Shown piece by piece: positions 36,480 to 52,951 of a stretch of 64,000 nucleotides of DNA; position 1 is the stretch's first letter; each line of letters begins with the position of its first letter. Origin of the DNA: Stutzerimonas kunmingensis (GTDB lineage: Bacteria; Pseudomonadota; Gammaproteobacteria; Pseudomonadales; Pseudomonadaceae). The stretch lies in NCBI RefSeq assembly GCF_900114065.1, contig NZ_FORS01000002.1, positions 730,550-794,549 on the forward strand, given 5' to 3'. Below the pieces are notes generated by a model. It saw only the letters and a program-made list of their open reading frames with translations, did not search any database and was not told where the DNA came from. The position numbers and the translations under genes are program-made.

Positions 36480-38885
36480 TCAATCGCGCATAGGCGGCGG
36501 CGCGATGACTTCGCGCGAGCCATTGGTGTTCATGGATGTCACCACGCCAGCCATTTCCATGGCCTCGATCATCCGCGCGGCGCGGTTATAGCCAATCTTG
36601 AGTTTGCGCTGCACGGCGGAAATCGACGCACGGCGGCTTTCAGTGACGAAGCGAACCGCCTCGTCGTATAACGGGTCTTCTTCGCTGCCCTCTCCGCTGC
36701 CTTCGCCACTGCTACCATCGAAGCCGCTACCCGCCTCTTCGGCGCCAGCAAGAATGTCTTCAATGTAGTCAGGCGCGCCACGGGCCTTCCAGGCCTCGAC
36801 CACCCGGTGCACTTCCTCATCGGAAACGAACGCGCCATGGACACGAATCGGCAGGCCGGTGCCCGGCGGCAGGTAGAGCATGTCACCGTGCCCCAGCAAC
36901 TGCTCGGCACCACCTTGGTCGAGGATGGTGCGCGAATCAATCTTGCTGGATACCTGGAATGCCATTCGGGTCGGAATGTTGGCCTTGATCAGGCCGGTAA
37001 TCACATCCACCGACGGACGCTGGGTGGCAAGGATCAGGTGAATACCCGCCGCGCGTGCCTTCTGTGCGATACGCGCGATCAGCTCTTCGACCTTCTTGCC
37101 GACGATCATCATCATGTCGGCGAATTCGTCCACCACCACGACGATGGTCGGCAGGGATTTCAGCGGCGGCGGCTGGTCATCCATGCTCTCACGACGGAAC
37201 AGCGGATCGGTAAGCGGTGTGCCAGCCTCTTCGGCTTCCTTGACCTTGCGATTGAAGCCCGCGAGGTTACGAACGCCCATGGCCGCCATCAGCTTGTAGC
37301 GCCGCTCCATCTCGGCGACGCTCCAGCGCAGTGCGTTGGCCGCCTCCTTCATGTCCGTGACGACGGGGCAAAGCAGGTGCGGAATGCCTTCGTAGATCGA
37401 CAGTTCAAGCATCTTGGGATCGATCATGATCAACCGCGCCTCTTCCGGCGTGGACTTGAACAGGATCGACAAAATCATCGCGTTGACGCCCACCGACTTG
37501 CCGGAACCAGTGGTACCAGCCACTAGCAGGTGCGGCATCTTCGCCAGGTCGGCGATGACCGGCTTACCGCCGATATCATGGCCGAGTGCCAGGGTGACCG
37601 GTGATTTGGCGTCGTCGTAGGGGGCCGAGGAAAGCACCTCGGAGAAGCGCACGATCTGACGATCCTCGTTGGGAATCTCGATACCTACAGTGGTCTTGCC
37701 CGGAATCACTTCGACCACCCGCACGCTGATCACTGCCAGTGAGCGCGCAAGGTCTTTGGCCAGATTGGAGATACGGCTTACCTTCACACCGGCCGCCGGC
37801 TGGATTTCGAAGCGGGTGATCACCGGGCCTGGATGTACCGACTCGACGATGACCTCTACACCGAACTCCTTCAGCTTGATCTCCAGCAGCCGCGACATCG
37901 CTTCCAGCGACTCAGGCGAGTATTGCTTCTGCTGTTTCTCGGCAGCATCAAGTATCGAGATCGGCGGCAGGCTGCCCTCGATCAGCGGATCGACAAACAG
38001 GTTGGCCTGCTTTTCTTTCAGCACGCGCTTGCTCGGTTCGGCGGCTTTGGCAGGAGCAGGCGGAGCGATCACCGGAGCCACACGCTTGTCGCGCTCGCTC
38101 ATGTGCTTGGCCAGGGACTCGTCACGTTCGATGATGCGCTCCTTGACCTTGGCCTGCTCACGACGGTCGCGCACCATCGGCGCAGCCACCTCGCTCACGA
38201 CATCGTCGACTTCTCGCAACTGGGCGACCATCTGCTTGCGCTCGGCGCGGGCGCTCCACCAGCGACTGAAGAAGCTCTGGATCAGCTCGATGAGGTCGAG
38301 AGTGATCTTGCCGGTGATGTCCATCACTTTGAACCAGGACAGATCGGTGAACACCGTTAGACCGAACAGGAAAAACGCCAACAGCGCAAGGGTGCTGCCC
38401 TGTACGTTAAGGGACAGAACGGCCAACTGACCGAGGCTCTCTCCCAGCGCTCCGCCGGCAGACGCGGGCAAGCCAGGAGCGGCCTGGAAATGAATATAGG
38501 CCAGCGCGGACCCGGACAGGACCAGGAACACCAGACCGATCAGGCGCCAGGAGAACAGCCAGCCGTTCCACACCCAGGGCTGATGACGCGCGCGGAACAC
38601 TTGCCAGGCCTTGACGCCAAGCAGCAGGGGAAACAAATAGGCGAAATAGCCCAGCGCCATGAACAGAACATCGGCAAACCAGGCGCCGGCACGGCCGGCA
38701 GCGTTCCGGACCTGATCGACATTGCTGGTGTGGGTCCAGCCAGGATCGCCCGGATCGTAGGTAAGCAACGCCATCCACAGGTAGACGCAGAGCGCACCGA
38801 GCGCTATCAACGCGCCTTCCTTGAGGCGATAGTGCAATTGTTGTCGCCAGACGGTTGCCGGCGCGGTAGATGAGGAATTCTTCAA
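36480..38885 (-). CDS. ftsK: DNA translocase FtsK
   Basis: 801 residues. N-terminal part with four to five membrane segments (about 20-190) anchoring at the septum, a linker, then the motor (Walker [15 protein letters not shown], Walker [14 protein letters not shown]) and a C-terminal gamma winged helix that reads KOPS sites ([26 protein letters not shown]). It moves chromosomal dif sites for resolution by XerCD. The start is taken as TTG 38885, behind GGAAAG, because this gives the usual Pseudomonas N-terminus; upstream in-frame ATGs would add an atypical extension. Divergent from trxB. Confidence 0.92.
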   Translation of the reverse strand: MKNSSSTAPATVWRQQLHYRLKEGALIALGALCVYLWMALLTYDPGDPGWTHTSNVDQVRNAAGRAGAWFADVLFMALGYFAYLFPLLLGVKAWQVFRARHQPWVWNGWLFSWRLIGLVFLVLSGSALAYIHFQAAPGLPASAGGALGESLGQLAVLSLNVQGSTLALLAFFLFGLTVFTDLSWFKVMDITGKITLDLIELIQSFFSRWWSARAERKQMVAQLREVDDVVSEVAAPMVRDRREQAKVKERIIERDESLAKHMSERDKRVAPVIAPPAPAKAAEPSKRVLKEKQANLFVDPLIEGSLPPISILDAAEKQQKQYSPESLEAMSRLLEIKLKEFGVEVIVESVHPGPVITRFEIQPAAGVKVSRISNLAKDLARSLAVISVRVVEVIPGKTTVGIEIPNEDRQIVRFSEVLSSAPYDDAKSPVTLALGHDIGGKPVIADLAKMPHLLVAGTTGSGKSVGVNAMILSILFKSTPEEARLIMIDPKMLELSIYEGIPHLLCPVVTDMKEAANALRWSVAEMERRYKLMAAMGVRNLAGFNRKVKEAEEAGTPLTDPLFRRESMDDQPPPLKSLPTIVVVVDEFADMMMIVGKKVEELIARIAQKARAAGIHLILATQRPSVDVITGLIKANIPTRMAFQVSSKIDSRTILDQGGAEQLLGHGDMLYLPPGTGLPIRVHGAFVSDEEVHRVVEAWKARGAPDYIEDILAGAEEAGSGFDGSSGEGSGEGSEEDPLYDEAVRFVTESRRASISAVQRKLKIGYNRAARMIEAMEMAGVVTSMNTNGSREVIAPPPMRD

Positions 38886-39085
38886 AACGCTTTCTTTCCT
38901 GCGCCTGCGGCGCGATGAACCGTAGTCAGCCAGAACCCCGGCATTGTACGGGTTTGTCGATTCGATGGCATGCAGGTTCCGCGGCGGCTTGGGCTTTTGC
39001 CGATGCTTCGGTGTAGCATAAACGCCCGATTTCCCGACGCGGCTCGACTGGAGCACGCTTCTCTATTTGCAACAAAGGCTTATGA

Positions 39086-40042
<957 letters not shown>

Positions 40043-40094
40043 TCTAGTGGCGGGCCCTCGGCCCGCCCTCTCCTACCTGCATATGCGTGGCGAC

Positions 40095-40775
40095 ATGCTG
40101 ACCTGGCTAAAGCGCGACGATCTCTGCTTCCCCCCTCTCGAAGCGGCTTTGCGAGAACCCAACGGCCTTTTGGCTGCTGGGGGTGACCTTAGCCATGAAC
40201 GCCTGCTGGCCGCCTATCGCCACGGCTGCTTTCCCTGGTACCAGGATGGGCAGCCGTTGCTGTGGTGGTCTCCCGATCCGCGAACGGTGCTGTTCCCGAA
40301 CGAACTGCATGTGTCGCGCAGCCTGCGCAAGCGCATCCGTCAGGGCGAATTTCAGGTGACCTTCGATCAAGCGTTTACCGACGTGATCCAAGGCTGTGCC
40401 GGGCCTCGTAGCTATTCGGACGGAACCTGGATCACCACACCGATGCAGCAAGCCTATGTTCAGTTGCACGAAATGGGTGTCGCACATTCGGTAGAAGTCT
40501 GGCAGGAGCAGCATCTCGTCGGCGGACTCTACGGACTGGCAATCGGTAAGCTATTTTTCGGCGAGTCGATGTTCAGTCGCGCTACCGATGCGTCCAAGGT
40601 TGGATTCGTCACACTGGTGGAACAGCTGCGTGACTGGGGTTTTGTCCTGATTGACTGCCAGATGCCGACACGTCATCTGGAAAGCTTTGGCGCCCGCAGC
40701 ATTGCGCGTGAGCAATTCGCCGCCGCACTTGCCGAGCATCTGGATCAGCCCAGCGCAGCCGACTGGCGCGCCTAG
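40095..40775 (+). CDS. aat: Leucyl/phenylalanyl-tRNA--protein transferase
   Basis: 226 residues, same as P. aeruginosa Aat. Adds Leu or Phe to N-terminal Arg or Lys, creating primary degrons for ClpS-ClpAP. Core motifs [35 protein letters not shown] and [14 protein letters not shown] 40095 is preferred; another ATG four codons upstream is possible, neither with a clear ribosome site. Follows trxB by 52 bases. Confidence 0.93.
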   Translation: MLTWLKRDDLCFPPLEAALREPNGLLAAGGDLSHERLLAAYRHGCFPWYQDGQPLLWWSPDPRTVLFPNELHVSRSLRKRIRQGEFQVTFDQAFTDVIQGCAGPRSYSDGTWITTPMQQAYVQLHEMGVAHSVEVWQEQHLVGGLYGLAIGKLFFGESMFSRATDASKVGFVTLVEQLRDWGFVLIDCQMPTRHLESFGARSIAREQFAAALAEHLDQPSAADWRA

Positions 40776-40827
40776 CCGGCTACCGCAAGCTAACCTACAC
40801 TCAGCTCATGATTTCTGAGAGTTGACC

Positions 40828-41535
40828 ATGACTTCACTGGCTCGCCTCAAGTTCTACGCCACACAGCCCCATGCGTGCAGCTATCTGCCCGATGAACAGG
40901 CCACCACGCTGTTCCTCGACCCTAGCCAGCCGATGGACGCGCAGGTGTACGCGGAACTCTCCGAGATGGGCTTCCGGCGTAGCGGCGATCACCTCTACCG
41001 CCCCCACTGCCAGCGGTGCTCGGCCTGCATTCCGGCTCGCATTCCGGCAAACTCGCCAGAGCTCAGCCGGCAACAGAAACGAATCCTCAAACGCAACGCT
41101 GACCTGCAGGTACGTTGTGTTCGCCCGGCGTTCAGCGAGGAGCTCTACGCGCTCTACGCGACCTACATCGAAAAGCGCCATGCGGACGGCGACATGTACC
41201 CCCCCAGCCGCGAGCAGTTCAATACCTTCCTCGTGCGCGACCTACCGTTTTGTCGATTCTACGAATTCAGGCTGGATGGACGACTGCTCGCAGTCGCCGT
41301 CACCGATGTACTGCCCAATGGACTGTCCGCCGTTTACACCTTCTACGATCCCGAAGAAGAACGGCGCAGCCTGGGGCGCTACGCGATTCTCTGGCAGATC
41401 GGCGAAGCAGCGCGTCTCGGCCTGAAGGCCGTGTACCTCGGGTACTGGATCAAGAACTGCCGGAAGATGAATTACAAGACCGAATATCGCCCCATCGAAC
41501 TGCTGGTCAACCAGCGCTGGGTGACGCTCAGCTGA
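40828..41535 (+). CDS. bpt: Aspartate/glutamate leucyltransferase (Bpt; arginyl-transferase homologue)
   Basis: 235 residues, usual length. Homologue of eukaryotic ATE1; bacterial Bpt puts Leu on N-terminal Asp or Glu. N-terminal Cys-rich part ([16 protein letters not shown]) and C-terminal GNAT-like part ([20 protein letters not shown]). ATG 40828 fits better than the in-frame TTG two codons upstream. Immediately after aat. Confidence 0.93.
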   Translation: MTSLARLKFYATQPHACSYLPDEQATTLFLDPSQPMDAQVYAELSEMGFRRSGDHLYRPHCQRCSACIPARIPANSPELSRQQKRILKRNADLQVRCVRPAFSEELYALYATYIEKRHADGDMYPPSREQFNTFLVRDLPFCRFYEFRLDGRLLAVAVTDVLPNGLSAVYTFYDPEEERRSLGRYAILWQIGEAARLGLKAVYLGYWIKNCRKMNYKTEYRPIELLVNQRWVTLS

Positions 41536-41635
41536 AGTCCTTGGCTCATCGACCCATTTCGGGCACAATGCTTGCCGCTTTTGCCCGCGCATGCATGCGT
41601 CGGGTCACTCATTTGGACACCGAGGACTTTACTGA

Positions 41636-41854
41636 ATGTCGAAAGAAGACAGCTTCGAAATGGAAGGTACTGTCGTCGACACCCTGCCTAACACCATGTT
41701 TCGTGTGGAGTTGGAAAACGGGCACGTCGTTACTGCGCACATCTCCGGAAAGATGCGCAAGAACTACATCCGGATTCTTACCGGTGACAAGGTTCGCGTG
41801 GAACTGACCCCCTACGATCTGAGCAAGGGTCGCATCACCTACCGCGCCCGCTAA
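41636..41854 (+). CDS. infA: Translation initiation factor IF-1
   Basis: 72 residues of S1/OB fold ([40 protein letters not shown]), full length and highly conserved. A clear terminator follows. Confidence 0.97.
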
Positions 41855-41872
41855 GCGAGCCGCGAGAAAAAT

Positions 41873-41896
41873 GCCCGGTTTATGCCGGGCTTTTTT
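41873..41896 (+). terminator. Terminator after infA
   Basis: GCCCGG / CCGGGC stem with a 6-base loop and a run of six T. Confidence 0.85.
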
Positions 41897-41948
41897 GTTG
41901 CAGCAGCAAACAGGCGGAGGCGGCAGCACGCAATGCCGGAACGAAAAA

Positions 41949-41968
41949 CGCCCGGCCGAAGCCGGGCG
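41949..41968 (-). terminator. UUCG-loop terminator after clpA
   Basis: On the minus strand an 8-bp stem CGCCCGGC / GCCGGGCG closes a TTCG tetraloop and is followed by TTTTTC. Classic stable rho-independent terminator, 17 bases after clpA. Confidence 0.85.
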
Positions 41969-41985
41969 CTCGATACCACCTAAGG

Positions 41986-44256
41986 TCAGGCCAGCTCTGC
42001 AGTGGTCTCGAATTCGAAGAACGGCTCGCCGCCCCGAATATCGATGTGAACCACGCCACCATGTTCGGCCAGCTCACCGAACAGGATCTCCTCAGCCAAC
42101 GGCCTCTTGATCTTGTCCTGAATAAGCCGTGCCATCGGCCGCGCACCCATCTGCGCATCGTAGCCATGCTCCGCCAGCCAGCTGCGCGCAGCATCTGACA
42201 CCTCCAACGTCACATGCTTGTCTTCGAGCTGCGCCTGCAGCTCGATCAAGAACTTGTCGACGATGCTCTTGATGACTTCGTGACTCAGACGGCCGAACTG
42301 GATGATGGTATCCAGACGATTGCGAAACTCTGGCGTAAAGCTCTTCTTGATGACCTCCATCGCGTCAGAGGCATGATCCTGCAAGGTAAAACCGATAGAA
42401 GCCCGCGCCGCGGTCTCCGCACCAGCATTGGTGGTCATGATGATGATCACGTTGCGGAAGTCGGCCTTGCGACCGTTATTGTCCGTGAGCGTGCCATGAT
42501 CCATGACCTGCAGCAGCAGGTTGAAGACCTCGGGGTGCGCCTTTTCGATTTCGTCCAGCAACAGCACGCAATGCGGCTGTTTGGTGATGGCCTCGGTCAA
42601 CAAGCCACCCTGGTCGAACCCAACGTATCCCGGAGGCGCACCGATCAGACGAGATACGGTGTGACGCTCCATGTACTCGGACATGTCGAAACGGATCAGC
42701 TCGACGCCCAGCGCTCGAGCCAGCTGGCGTGCAGCCTCTGTCTTACCCACGCCGGTAGGCCCGGCAAAAAGGAACGATCCAACCGGCTTGTCCGGAGCCT
42801 TCAATCCAGCCCGTGAAAGCTTGATGGCTGTCGCCAGCGAGTCGATCGCATCATCCTGGCCAAAAACCGTGAGTTTCAGATCGCGCTCGAGGTTACGCAG
42901 CAGCTCCTTGTCCGAACTGCTGACGTGCTTCGGAGGAATCCGCGCAATCTTTGCCACGATGTCTTCGACCTGTTCGACATCAATGCACTTGACCCGCTGC
43001 TCTTCCGGCTGCAGGCGCTGATAGGCGCCCGCCTCATCGATCACGTCGATGGCCTTGTCAGGCATATGCCGATCATTGATGTAGCGCGAGGCCAATTCTG
43101 CCGCGGCACGAAGCGCCTCATCGCTGTATTCGATGTTGTGATGCTGCTCGAAACGCCCCTTAAGGCCACGCAGAATACCGATCGTGTCTTCGACTGAAGG
43201 TTCGCTGACATCGACTTTCTGGAAGCGACGCGCGAGGGCGCGATCCTTCTCGAAGATCCCACGGAATTCCTGGAAGGTCGTAGAACCGATGCAGCGGATT
43301 TCACCGGAAGAAAGCAAGGGCTTGAGCAGGTTCGACGCGTCCATCACGCCGCCAGACGCAGCTCCGGCACCGATGATCGTATGGATCTCATCAATAAAAA
43401 GAATGGCATGCGGCCGCTTGCGCAACTCTCCGAGCAACGCCTTGAAGCGCTTCTCGAAATCACCTCGATACTTCGTACCCGCCAGCAGCGCACCCAGATC
43501 TAGCGAGTAGACGACGCTATCGGCGAGCAGGTCCGGAACCTGATTATCCACTATGCGTTTTGCCAAGCCCTCAGCAATAGCGGTCTTACCGACGCCAGCT
43601 TCACCTACGAGAAGCGGATTGTTCTTACGCCGACGCGCGAGAATCTGCGCGACACGCTCGACTTCGTTCTCACGCCCAACCAGCGGGTCGATCCGTCCTT
43701 GACGCGCCAGCTCGTTCAGATTGCTCGCATAGGCATCCAGAGGATTGCCTGACGCACCCGGCTCGCCACCGTCCTCATCCTGCATCTCCGCATCGTTCTC
43801 CGGGCTACCAGCATTGCCAGGCACCTTTGAAATACCGTGAGCAATGTAGTTGACGACGTCGATACGCGCGACGTTCTGCTGCTTGAGAAGGAATACGGCC
43901 TGGCTCTCCTGCTCGCTGAAAATCGCGACCAGCACGTTTGCCCCGGTCACTTCCCGCTTGCCAGAGCTTTGGACATGGAATACGGCACGCTGCAGTACGC
44001 GCTGAAAGCCAAGCGTAGGCTGGGTTTCGCGCTCCTCATCGTGCTGTGGAATTAGTGGAGTGGTGGAATCAATGAACTCCTGCAGATCATGGCGCAGCTT
44101 GTCCAGGCTCGCGCCACAAGCCCGCAGCACGGTGGCTGCCGCTTCATTGTCCAGTAGGGCCAACAGGAGGTGTTCAACCGTCATGAATTCATGACGTTTG
44201 GTACGTGCCTCTTTGAAAGCCAGATTCAGAGTGACTTCGAGCTCACGGTTCAACAT
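41986..44256 (-). CDS. clpA: ATP-dependent Clp protease ATP-binding subunit ClpA
   Basis: 756 residues. N-domain that docks ClpS (about 1-145), first AAA+ module ([15 protein letters not shown]) and second ([17 protein letters not shown]), each with Walker B acidic pair ([21 protein letters not shown]). Unfolds substrates, including ClpS-delivered N-degrons, for ClpP. ATG 44256 follows AGAGG; a GTG three codons upstream overlaps that site. 29 bases after clpS on the same strand. Confidence 0.96.
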   Translation of the reverse strand: MLNRELEVTLNLAFKEARTKRHEFMTVEHLLLALLDNEAAATVLRACGASLDKLRHDLQEFIDSTTPLIPQHDEERETQPTLGFQRVLQRAVFHVQSSGKREVTGANVLVAIFSEQESQAVFLLKQQNVARIDVVNYIAHGISKVPGNAGSPENDAEMQDEDGGEPGASGNPLDAYASNLNELARQGRIDPLVGRENEVERVAQILARRRKNNPLLVGEAGVGKTAIAEGLAKRIVDNQVPDLLADSVVYSLDLGALLAGTKYRGDFEKRFKALLGELRKRPHAILFIDEIHTIIGAGAASGGVMDASNLLKPLLSSGEIRCIGSTTFQEFRGIFEKDRALARRFQKVDVSEPSVEDTIGILRGLKGRFEQHHNIEYSDEALRAAAELASRYINDRHMPDKAIDVIDEAGAYQRLQPEEQRVKCIDVEQVEDIVAKIARIPPKHVSSSDKELLRNLERDLKLTVFGQDDAIDSLATAIKLSRAGLKAPDKPVGSFLFAGPTGVGKTEAARQLARALGVELIRFDMSEYMERHTVSRLIGAPPGYVGFDQGGLLTEAITKQPHCVLLLDEIEKAHPEVFNLLLQVMDHGTLTDNNGRKADFRNVIIIMTTNAGAETAARASIGFTLQDHASDAMEVIKKSFTPEFRNRLDTIIQFGRLSHEVIKSIVDKFLIELQAQLEDKHVTLEVSDAARSWLAEHGYDAQMGARPMARLIQDKIKRPLAEEILFGELAEHGGVVHIDIRGGEPFFEFETTAELA

Positions 44257-44285
44257 AGCTTTCACCTCTTCTCCAGCAGTCGGAG

Positions 44286-44654
44286 TTAACCGTCCTTCTC
44301 GATCTCACAGAGCAGCGGGTGCTGGCATTCCCTTGCATATTGATTCACTTGCATCGCTTTGGTTTCGGCTACGTCGCGCGTATAGAGCCCGCAGACGGCC
44401 TGCCCCTCGGTATGGACGGCCAGCATGATCTTGGTGGCCTGCTCCCTGCTGTGATTGAAAATGCCTTCTAGCACCTCGACGACGAAATCCATCGGTGTGT
44501 AGTCGTCATTGAACATGACAACTTTATACATCGGTGGTGCCTTTAATTCCGGCTTGGCCTCTTGGACAGCGAGACCAGACGCGTCGTCTTCGTCCCGTTG
44601 AGGCCGGTCCTGATTGAATGTTAGTCGAATCTGAGCAAATGCATGCATGCGCAT
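44286..44654 (-). CDS. clpS: ATP-dependent Clp protease adaptor ClpS
   Basis: 122 residues. ClpS core with N-degron pocket residues in [19 protein letters not shown] and [13 protein letters not shown]. Recruits proteins with N-terminal Leu, Phe, Tyr or Trp to ClpAP. Start 44654 or the Met two codons later; no clear ribosome site decides. Confidence 0.95.
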   Translation of the reverse strand: MRMHAFAQIRLTFNQDRPQRDEDDASGLAVQEAKPELKAPPMYKVVMFNDDYTPMDFVVEVLEGIFNHSREQATKIMLAVHTEGQAVCGLYTRDVAETKAMQVNQYARECQHPLLCEIEKDG

Positions 44655-44866
44655 AACGGTTCTAGGTCGTGGCGCGGGGGCCAGATAAATATGGACAGCT
44701 TCGCAGCCAGCTGACGAGTCGCCTTGACTATCGGCAAAACGGTGATACAAACAGTATGTGCCTACAAGGGCAAACGGGTTGCGCAACATGAGGCCTCGGG
44801 CTGCATAAGCGCGGAATGAAATGGATGTTACTCCAGTAATGGACTCCTTTGCAGAGGGATAACAGC

Positions 44867-45130
44867 ATGCTAAGCGGTAAGGTCAAGTGGTTCAACAACG
44901 CCAAAGGCTACGGGTTCATCGTAGCAGACGGCGGCGATGAGGACCTGTTCGCCCACTACTCGGCCATCCAGATGGAAGGCTATCGAACTCTGAAAGCTGG
45001 GCAAGCGGTCATGTTCAACATCCTGCAGGGTCCGAAAGGCCTTCACGCAACCGACATCAGGCCACAGCAGGCCGTGTCCGAGGCGACGACCCCTGCTGCT
45101 GCCCAAGGCGTCTCGACGGTAGATGCCTGA
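44867..45130 (+). CDS. cspD: Cold-shock-like protein CspD
   Basis: 87 residues: OB-fold cold-shock domain with RNP motifs ([18 protein letters not shown]) plus a 20-residue tail. In other bacteria CspD is a stationary-phase replication inhibitor. Divergent from clpS as in P. aeruginosa. ATG 44867 follows AGAGGGAT. Confidence 0.93.
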   Translation: MLSGKVKWFNNAKGYGFIVADGGDEDLFAHYSAIQMEGYRTLKAGQAVMFNILQGPKGLHATDIRPQQAVSEATTPAAAQGVSTVDA

Positions 45131-45155
45131 TTTGTCCTGAAACAAAACAAAAAAA

Positions 45156-45175
45156 GGCCGATCATCTGATCGGCC
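45156..45175. terminator. Bidirectional terminator between cspD and icd
   Basis: GGCCGATCA / TGATCGGCC with a 2-base loop, flanked by A-run on the left and T-run on the right, so it works for both converging genes. Confidence 0.88.
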
Positions 45176-45192
45176 TTTTTTCATTCCACGCC

Positions 45193-46449
45193 TTACATAT
45201 GGCTGATCATCGCGTCGCCAAATTGCGAGCATGACATCAACTGGGCGCCCTCCATGAGACGCTCGAAGTCGTAGGTGACGGTCTTGGCGGCGATAGCGCT
45301 CTCGGTCGACTTGATGATCAGGTCTGCCGCTTCCAACCAACCCATATGGCGCAGCATCATCTCAGCCGAGAGAATCAGCGAGCCCGGATTGACCTTGTCC
45401 TGACCGGCGTACTTCGGCGCGGTACCGTGCGTAGCTTCGAACATGGCGACCGTGTCAGAAAGGTTTGCCCCGGGGGCAATACCGATACCGCCAACCTCAG
45501 CGGCAAGCGCATCGGACAGGTAGTCACCGTTCAGGTTGAGTGTTGCGATGACGTCGTACTCGGCCGGGCGCAGCAGGATCTGCTGAAGCATGGCATCGGC
45601 AATGGCGTCCTTGACTACTATGTTCTTGCCGGTGTTAGGGTTCTTGAACTGCATCCAGGGCCCGCCATCCAGCAGCTCGGCGCCAAACTCGTCGCGGGCC
45701 ACTTCATAGCCCCACTCCTTGAAGGCACCCTCGGTGAACTTCATGATGTTGCCCTTGTGGACAATGGTGACGGAGCTGCGGTCATTGTCGACGGCGTACT
45801 GCAACGCCTTGCGAACGAGACGCTTCGTACCTTCCAGTGAAACCGGCTTGACCCCAATTCCGCAGTTTTCGGTAAAACGGATCTTCTTGACGCCCATTTC
45901 CTCGGTAAGGAACTTGATGACCTTCTCCGCTTCCGGGGAGCCTGCCTTCCACTCGACACCGGCGTAGATGTCTTCGGAGTTCTCCCGGAAGATCACCATA
46001 TCCACGTCGCCCGGCTTCTTGACCGGGCTCGGCACACCGGTGAACCAGCGAACCGGACGCTGGCAGACATAGAGATCAAGCTCCTGGCGCAACGCAACGT
46101 TCAAGGAGCGGATGCCACCGCCGACCGGAGTGGTCAGGGGGCCTTTGATCGACACGACGTAATCGCGGACAGCTTCGAGGGTTTCCTTCGGCAGCCAGGT
46201 ATCCTGATCGTAGACCTGCGTAGCCTTCTCGCCCGCGTAGATCTCCATCCAGGCAATCTTGCGCTTGCCGCCATAGGCCTTCTGAACAGCGGCATCCACG
46301 ACCTTGATCATCACCGGGCTGATGTCGACGCCGATACCGTCCCCTTCTATATAAGGGATGATCGGGTTGTCGGGGACGTTCAGGGTGTTATCGGCGTTAA
46401 CGGTAATTTTGTCACCGCTGGATGGCACCTGGATCTTTTGGTATCCCAT
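45193..46449 (-). CDS. icd: Isocitrate dehydrogenase [NADP], dimeric type
   Basis: 418 residues. Oxidises isocitrate to 2-oxoglutarate in the TCA cycle. The substrate/phosphorylation loop [15 protein letters not shown] keeps Ser, Asn and Arg known from E. coli Icd, so control by AceK phosphorylation is possible. Start 46449 gives the standard MGYQKIQVP; an upstream extension in the same frame is not conserved-looking. Divergent from the monomeric enzyme gene idh. Confidence 0.96.
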   Translation of the reverse strand: MGYQKIQVPSSGDKITVNADNTLNVPDNPIIPYIEGDGIGVDISPVMIKVVDAAVQKAYGGKRKIAWMEIYAGEKATQVYDQDTWLPKETLEAVRDYVVSIKGPLTTPVGGGIRSLNVALRQELDLYVCQRPVRWFTGVPSPVKKPGDVDMVIFRENSEDIYAGVEWKAGSPEAEKVIKFLTEEMGVKKIRFTENCGIGVKPVSLEGTKRLVRKALQYAVDNDRSSVTIVHKGNIMKFTEGAFKEWGYEVARDEFGAELLDGGPWMQFKNPNTGKNIVVKDAIADAMLQQILLRPAEYDVIATLNLNGDYLSDALAAEVGGIGIAPGANLSDTVAMFEATHGTAPKYAGQDKVNPGSLILSAEMMLRHMGWLEAADLIIKSTESAIAAKTVTYDFERLMEGAQLMSCSQFGDAMISHM

Positions 46450-46811
46450 GCTGGACTCCGTCTTCGTGGTTAGACATCGATCATCTTTGAGGGTAACCCA
46501 CTCGAATTGCCTGAAACTACATGTTCGTTCGTCGTATGCGCAATGCCGTTCTGCCCGAGGCTGGCTCGATGGTATACTGCCGCGATGACTCACAAGTCAT
46601 AAGGGACGAACCTGTCTTGTACAAGTCCCGCCCCTTGAAACCTCAGAGTCGCTACCGCGGCTCGGCGGTTCAAATGCTCGACACTCTATTGGTGCATCCA
46701 TCATCACCGCGGCGAATCCCCCTTCTGGTTTCATCTAGACGGAGAGCCAGAGCGCCTACCCGGCGCACTCGGGATTCTGTGCACGCCCTGCAAGAAGAGA
46801 GTTATCGCTAA
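46450..46811. other. Intergenic region between icd and idh
   Basis: 362 bases without a gene. Holds the divergent promoters: a TATACT box (46573-46578) and, just after it, the inverted repeat ATGACT-CACA-AGTCAT (46585-46600) and a CTTGTACAAG palindrome within a longer imperfect repeat (about 46601-46636) which could fold in an idh leader. No tRNA or other RNA gene recognised. Confidence 0.5.
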
Positions 46812-49040
46812 ATGTCCACCCCTTCGAAGATCATCTATACCTTCACCGACGAAGCCCCTGCGCTGGCTACCTATTCGCTTCTTCCTATTGTAGAAGCCTT
46901 CGCCGCCTCCGCTGACATAGCCGTCGAAACACGCGACATCTCTCTTGCAGGGCGCATTCTTGCGAGCTTTGCCGACCAGCTCGACGCTGACAAGAAAGTC
47001 GACGACGACCTGGCCAAGCTTGCCGAGCTGACCGTTCAGCCCGATGCCAACATCATCAAACTGCCCAACATCAGCGCTTCCGTGCCGCAGCTCAAGGCCG
47101 CCATCGCCGAATTGCAGGCCCTGGGCTACAACATCCCCAACTTCCCGGAAGACCCGCAGACCGATGCGGAGAAAGATACCCGCGCCCGCTATGGCAAGGT
47201 ACTCGGCAGCGCCGTGAACCCCGTGCTGCGCGAAGGCAACTCCGACCGCCGCGCTCCGGCCGCCGTGAAAGCCTACGCCCGCAAGCACCCGCACTCGATG
47301 GGCAAGTGGAGCAAGGCTTCGCAGTCCCATGCCGACTACATGCGCGGCGGCGACTTCTTCTCCAGCGAGCAGTCGATCACCATGGAAAAAGCCGGTGACG
47401 TGCGCATCGAGTTCGTTGGCAAGGACGGCCAGGTCGAGGTCAAGAAGCAGCTGTCTCTGCAGGAAGGCGAAGTGCTCGACGGCATGTTCATGAGCTGCAA
47501 CAAGCTGCGCGCCTTCTTCGAAGACACCCTGCAGGACTGCAAGGAAACCGGCGTGATGTGGTCCCTGCACGTCAAGGCCACCATGATGAAGATCTCTCAC
47601 CCGATCGTCTTTGGTCATGCGGTCAGCGTTTACTACAAGGACGTGTTCGACAAGTACGGCGAGCTGTTCAAGGAACTGGGCGTCAACCCGAACAACGGCA
47701 TCAGCAGCGTGTACGACAAGATCAAGTCGCTGCCGGTCTCGCAGCAGGAAGAGATCCTGCACGACATCCATGAGGTTTACAGCCACCGCCCTGAAATGGC
47801 GATGGTCGACTCGGTCAAGGGCATCACCAACCTGCACATCCCGAGCGACGTCATCGTCGACGCCTCGATGCCGGCGATGATCCGCAACTCCGGTCAGATG
47901 TGGGGCAAGGACGGCAAGCAGAAGGACACCAAAGCGGTAATGCCGGAGAGCACCTACGCCCGCATCTACCAGGAAATGATCAACTTCTGCAAAACCAACG
48001 GTGCCTTCGACCCGGTCACCATGGGCAGCGTGCCGAACGTCGGCCTGATGGCACAGAAAGCCGAGGAATACGGCTCGCACGACAAGACCTTCGAGATGCA
48101 GGCCGACGGCACCATGCGCGTCGTGCTGGCCGATGGCACTGCTCTGATGCAGCACGAAGTCGAGAAGGGCGACATCTGGCGCGCTTGCCAGACCAAGGAC
48201 GCCCCGATCCGCGACTGGGTCAAGCTGGCCGTGACCCGCGCCCGCCAGTCGAACACTCCGGCGATCTTCTGGCTTGACCCGGAACGCGCCCATGATCGTC
48301 AGCTGCAGAACAAGGTCGAAACCTACCTCAAGGAACACGACCTGAGCGGCTTGGACATCCGCATCATGGGCTACAACGAAGCCATCCGAGTCAGCATGGA
48401 GCGCATGATTCTTGGCCAGGACACCATTTCGGTGACCGGCAACGTGCTGCGCGACTACCTGACCGATCTGTTCCCAATCATGGAACTGGGCACTTCGGCC
48501 AAGATGCTCTCCATCGTTCCGCTGATGGCGGGCGGCGGCATGTACGAGACCGGTGCCGGCGGCTCCGCACCAAAGCATGTGCAGCAGCTTGTAGAAGAGA
48601 ACTACCTGCGCTGGGATTCCCTGGGTGAGTTCCTTGCTCTGGCTGTGTCCCTGGAAGAAACCGGAATCAAAACCGGCAACAGCAAGGCCAAGATCCTCGG
48701 CAAGACCCTTGACCAGGCCACCGGCAAACTGTTGGACAACAACAAGTCGCCGGCGCGCAAGGTAGGTCAGATCGACAACCGCGGCAGCCACTTCTACCTG
48801 GCGCTGTACTGGGCACAAGCTCTGGCCGCTCAGGACGAAGACGCCGAACTGAAGGCCCATTTCACCCCGCTGGCCAAGCAACTGACCGAGCAGGAAGCAA
48901 CCATCGTTGCCGAACTGGCCGAGGTGCAAGGCAAGCCGGTGGATATCGGTGGCTACTATCGCTCCAATCCGGAACTGACCAGCAAGGTGATGCGCCCCAG
49001 CGCAACCTTCAACGCAGCCCTGGCCGCGCTGAACGCCTGA
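46812..49040 (+). CDS. idh: Isocitrate dehydrogenase [NADP], monomeric type
   Basis: 742 residues, the usual length of the monomeric Idh family, unrelated in size to Icd. Family features: SNPxxR-like [24 protein letters not shown] and SGWEDR-type C-terminal regions with [19 protein letters not shown]. Same reaction as Icd but with different regulation. A 12-bp hairpin terminator follows. Confidence 0.97.
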   Translation: MSTPSKIIYTFTDEAPALATYSLLPIVEAFAASADIAVETRDISLAGRILASFADQLDADKKVDDDLAKLAELTVQPDANIIKLPNISASVPQLKAAIAELQALGYNIPNFPEDPQTDAEKDTRARYGKVLGSAVNPVLREGNSDRRAPAAVKAYARKHPHSMGKWSKASQSHADYMRGGDFFSSEQSITMEKAGDVRIEFVGKDGQVEVKKQLSLQEGEVLDGMFMSCNKLRAFFEDTLQDCKETGVMWSLHVKATMMKISHPIVFGHAVSVYYKDVFDKYGELFKELGVNPNNGISSVYDKIKSLPVSQQEEILHDIHEVYSHRPEMAMVDSVKGITNLHIPSDVIVDASMPAMIRNSGQMWGKDGKQKDTKAVMPESTYARIYQEMINFCKTNGAFDPVTMGSVPNVGLMAQKAEEYGSHDKTFEMQADGTMRVVLADGTALMQHEVEKGDIWRACQTKDAPIRDWVKLAVTRARQSNTPAIFWLDPERAHDRQLQNKVETYLKEHDLSGLDIRIMGYNEAIRVSMERMILGQDTISVTGNVLRDYLTDLFPIMELGTSAKMLSIVPLMAGGGMYETGAGGSAPKHVQQLVEENYLRWDSLGEFLALAVSLEETGIKTGNSKAKILGKTLDQATGKLLDNNKSPARKVGQIDNRGSHFYLALYWAQALAAQDEDAELKAHFTPLAKQLTEQEATIVAELAEVQGKPVDIGGYYRSNPELTSKVMRPSATFNAALAALNA

Positions 49041-49060
49041 GTCAACGCTTGAGCGTTACC

Positions 49061-49089
49061 ACGAACCCCGGCCTGGTGCCGGGGTTCGT
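49061..49089 (+). terminator. Terminator after idh
   Basis: Perfect 12-bp inverted repeat ACGAACCCCGGC / GCCGGGGTTCGT with a 5-base loop, followed by GCTTTCT. Confidence 0.8.
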
Positions 49090-49145
49090 GCTTTCTGAAC
49101 GGAGGTGACTGTTATCATCCCCGTCATTTAAACAAGGCAGCTCTT

Positions 49146-52875
<3,730 letters not shown>

Positions 52876-52891
52876 GTACGACCATGTATGC

Positions 52892-52912
52892 ACGCCCGGC
52901 TGTGCCGGGCGT
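52892..52912 (+). terminator. Terminator after purB
   Basis: ACGCCCGGC / GCCGGGCGT stem with a 3-base loop and a following T-run (TTTTATTTT). Confidence 0.85.
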
Positions 52913-52951
52913 TTTTATTTTCAGCTCTGTATATAGAGCAAGGTATTACGC

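Noticed and set aside
46660..46690. GGTTCAAAT-like stretch resembling a tRNA T-loop
   Set aside because: Flanking bases do not pair as a T-stem and no acceptor, anticodon or D arms can be folded around it.
46731..48929. 732-residue open frame antisense to idh
   Set aside because: Shadow of a conserved gene; His/Val/Asp-rich translation without family features, no ribosome site.
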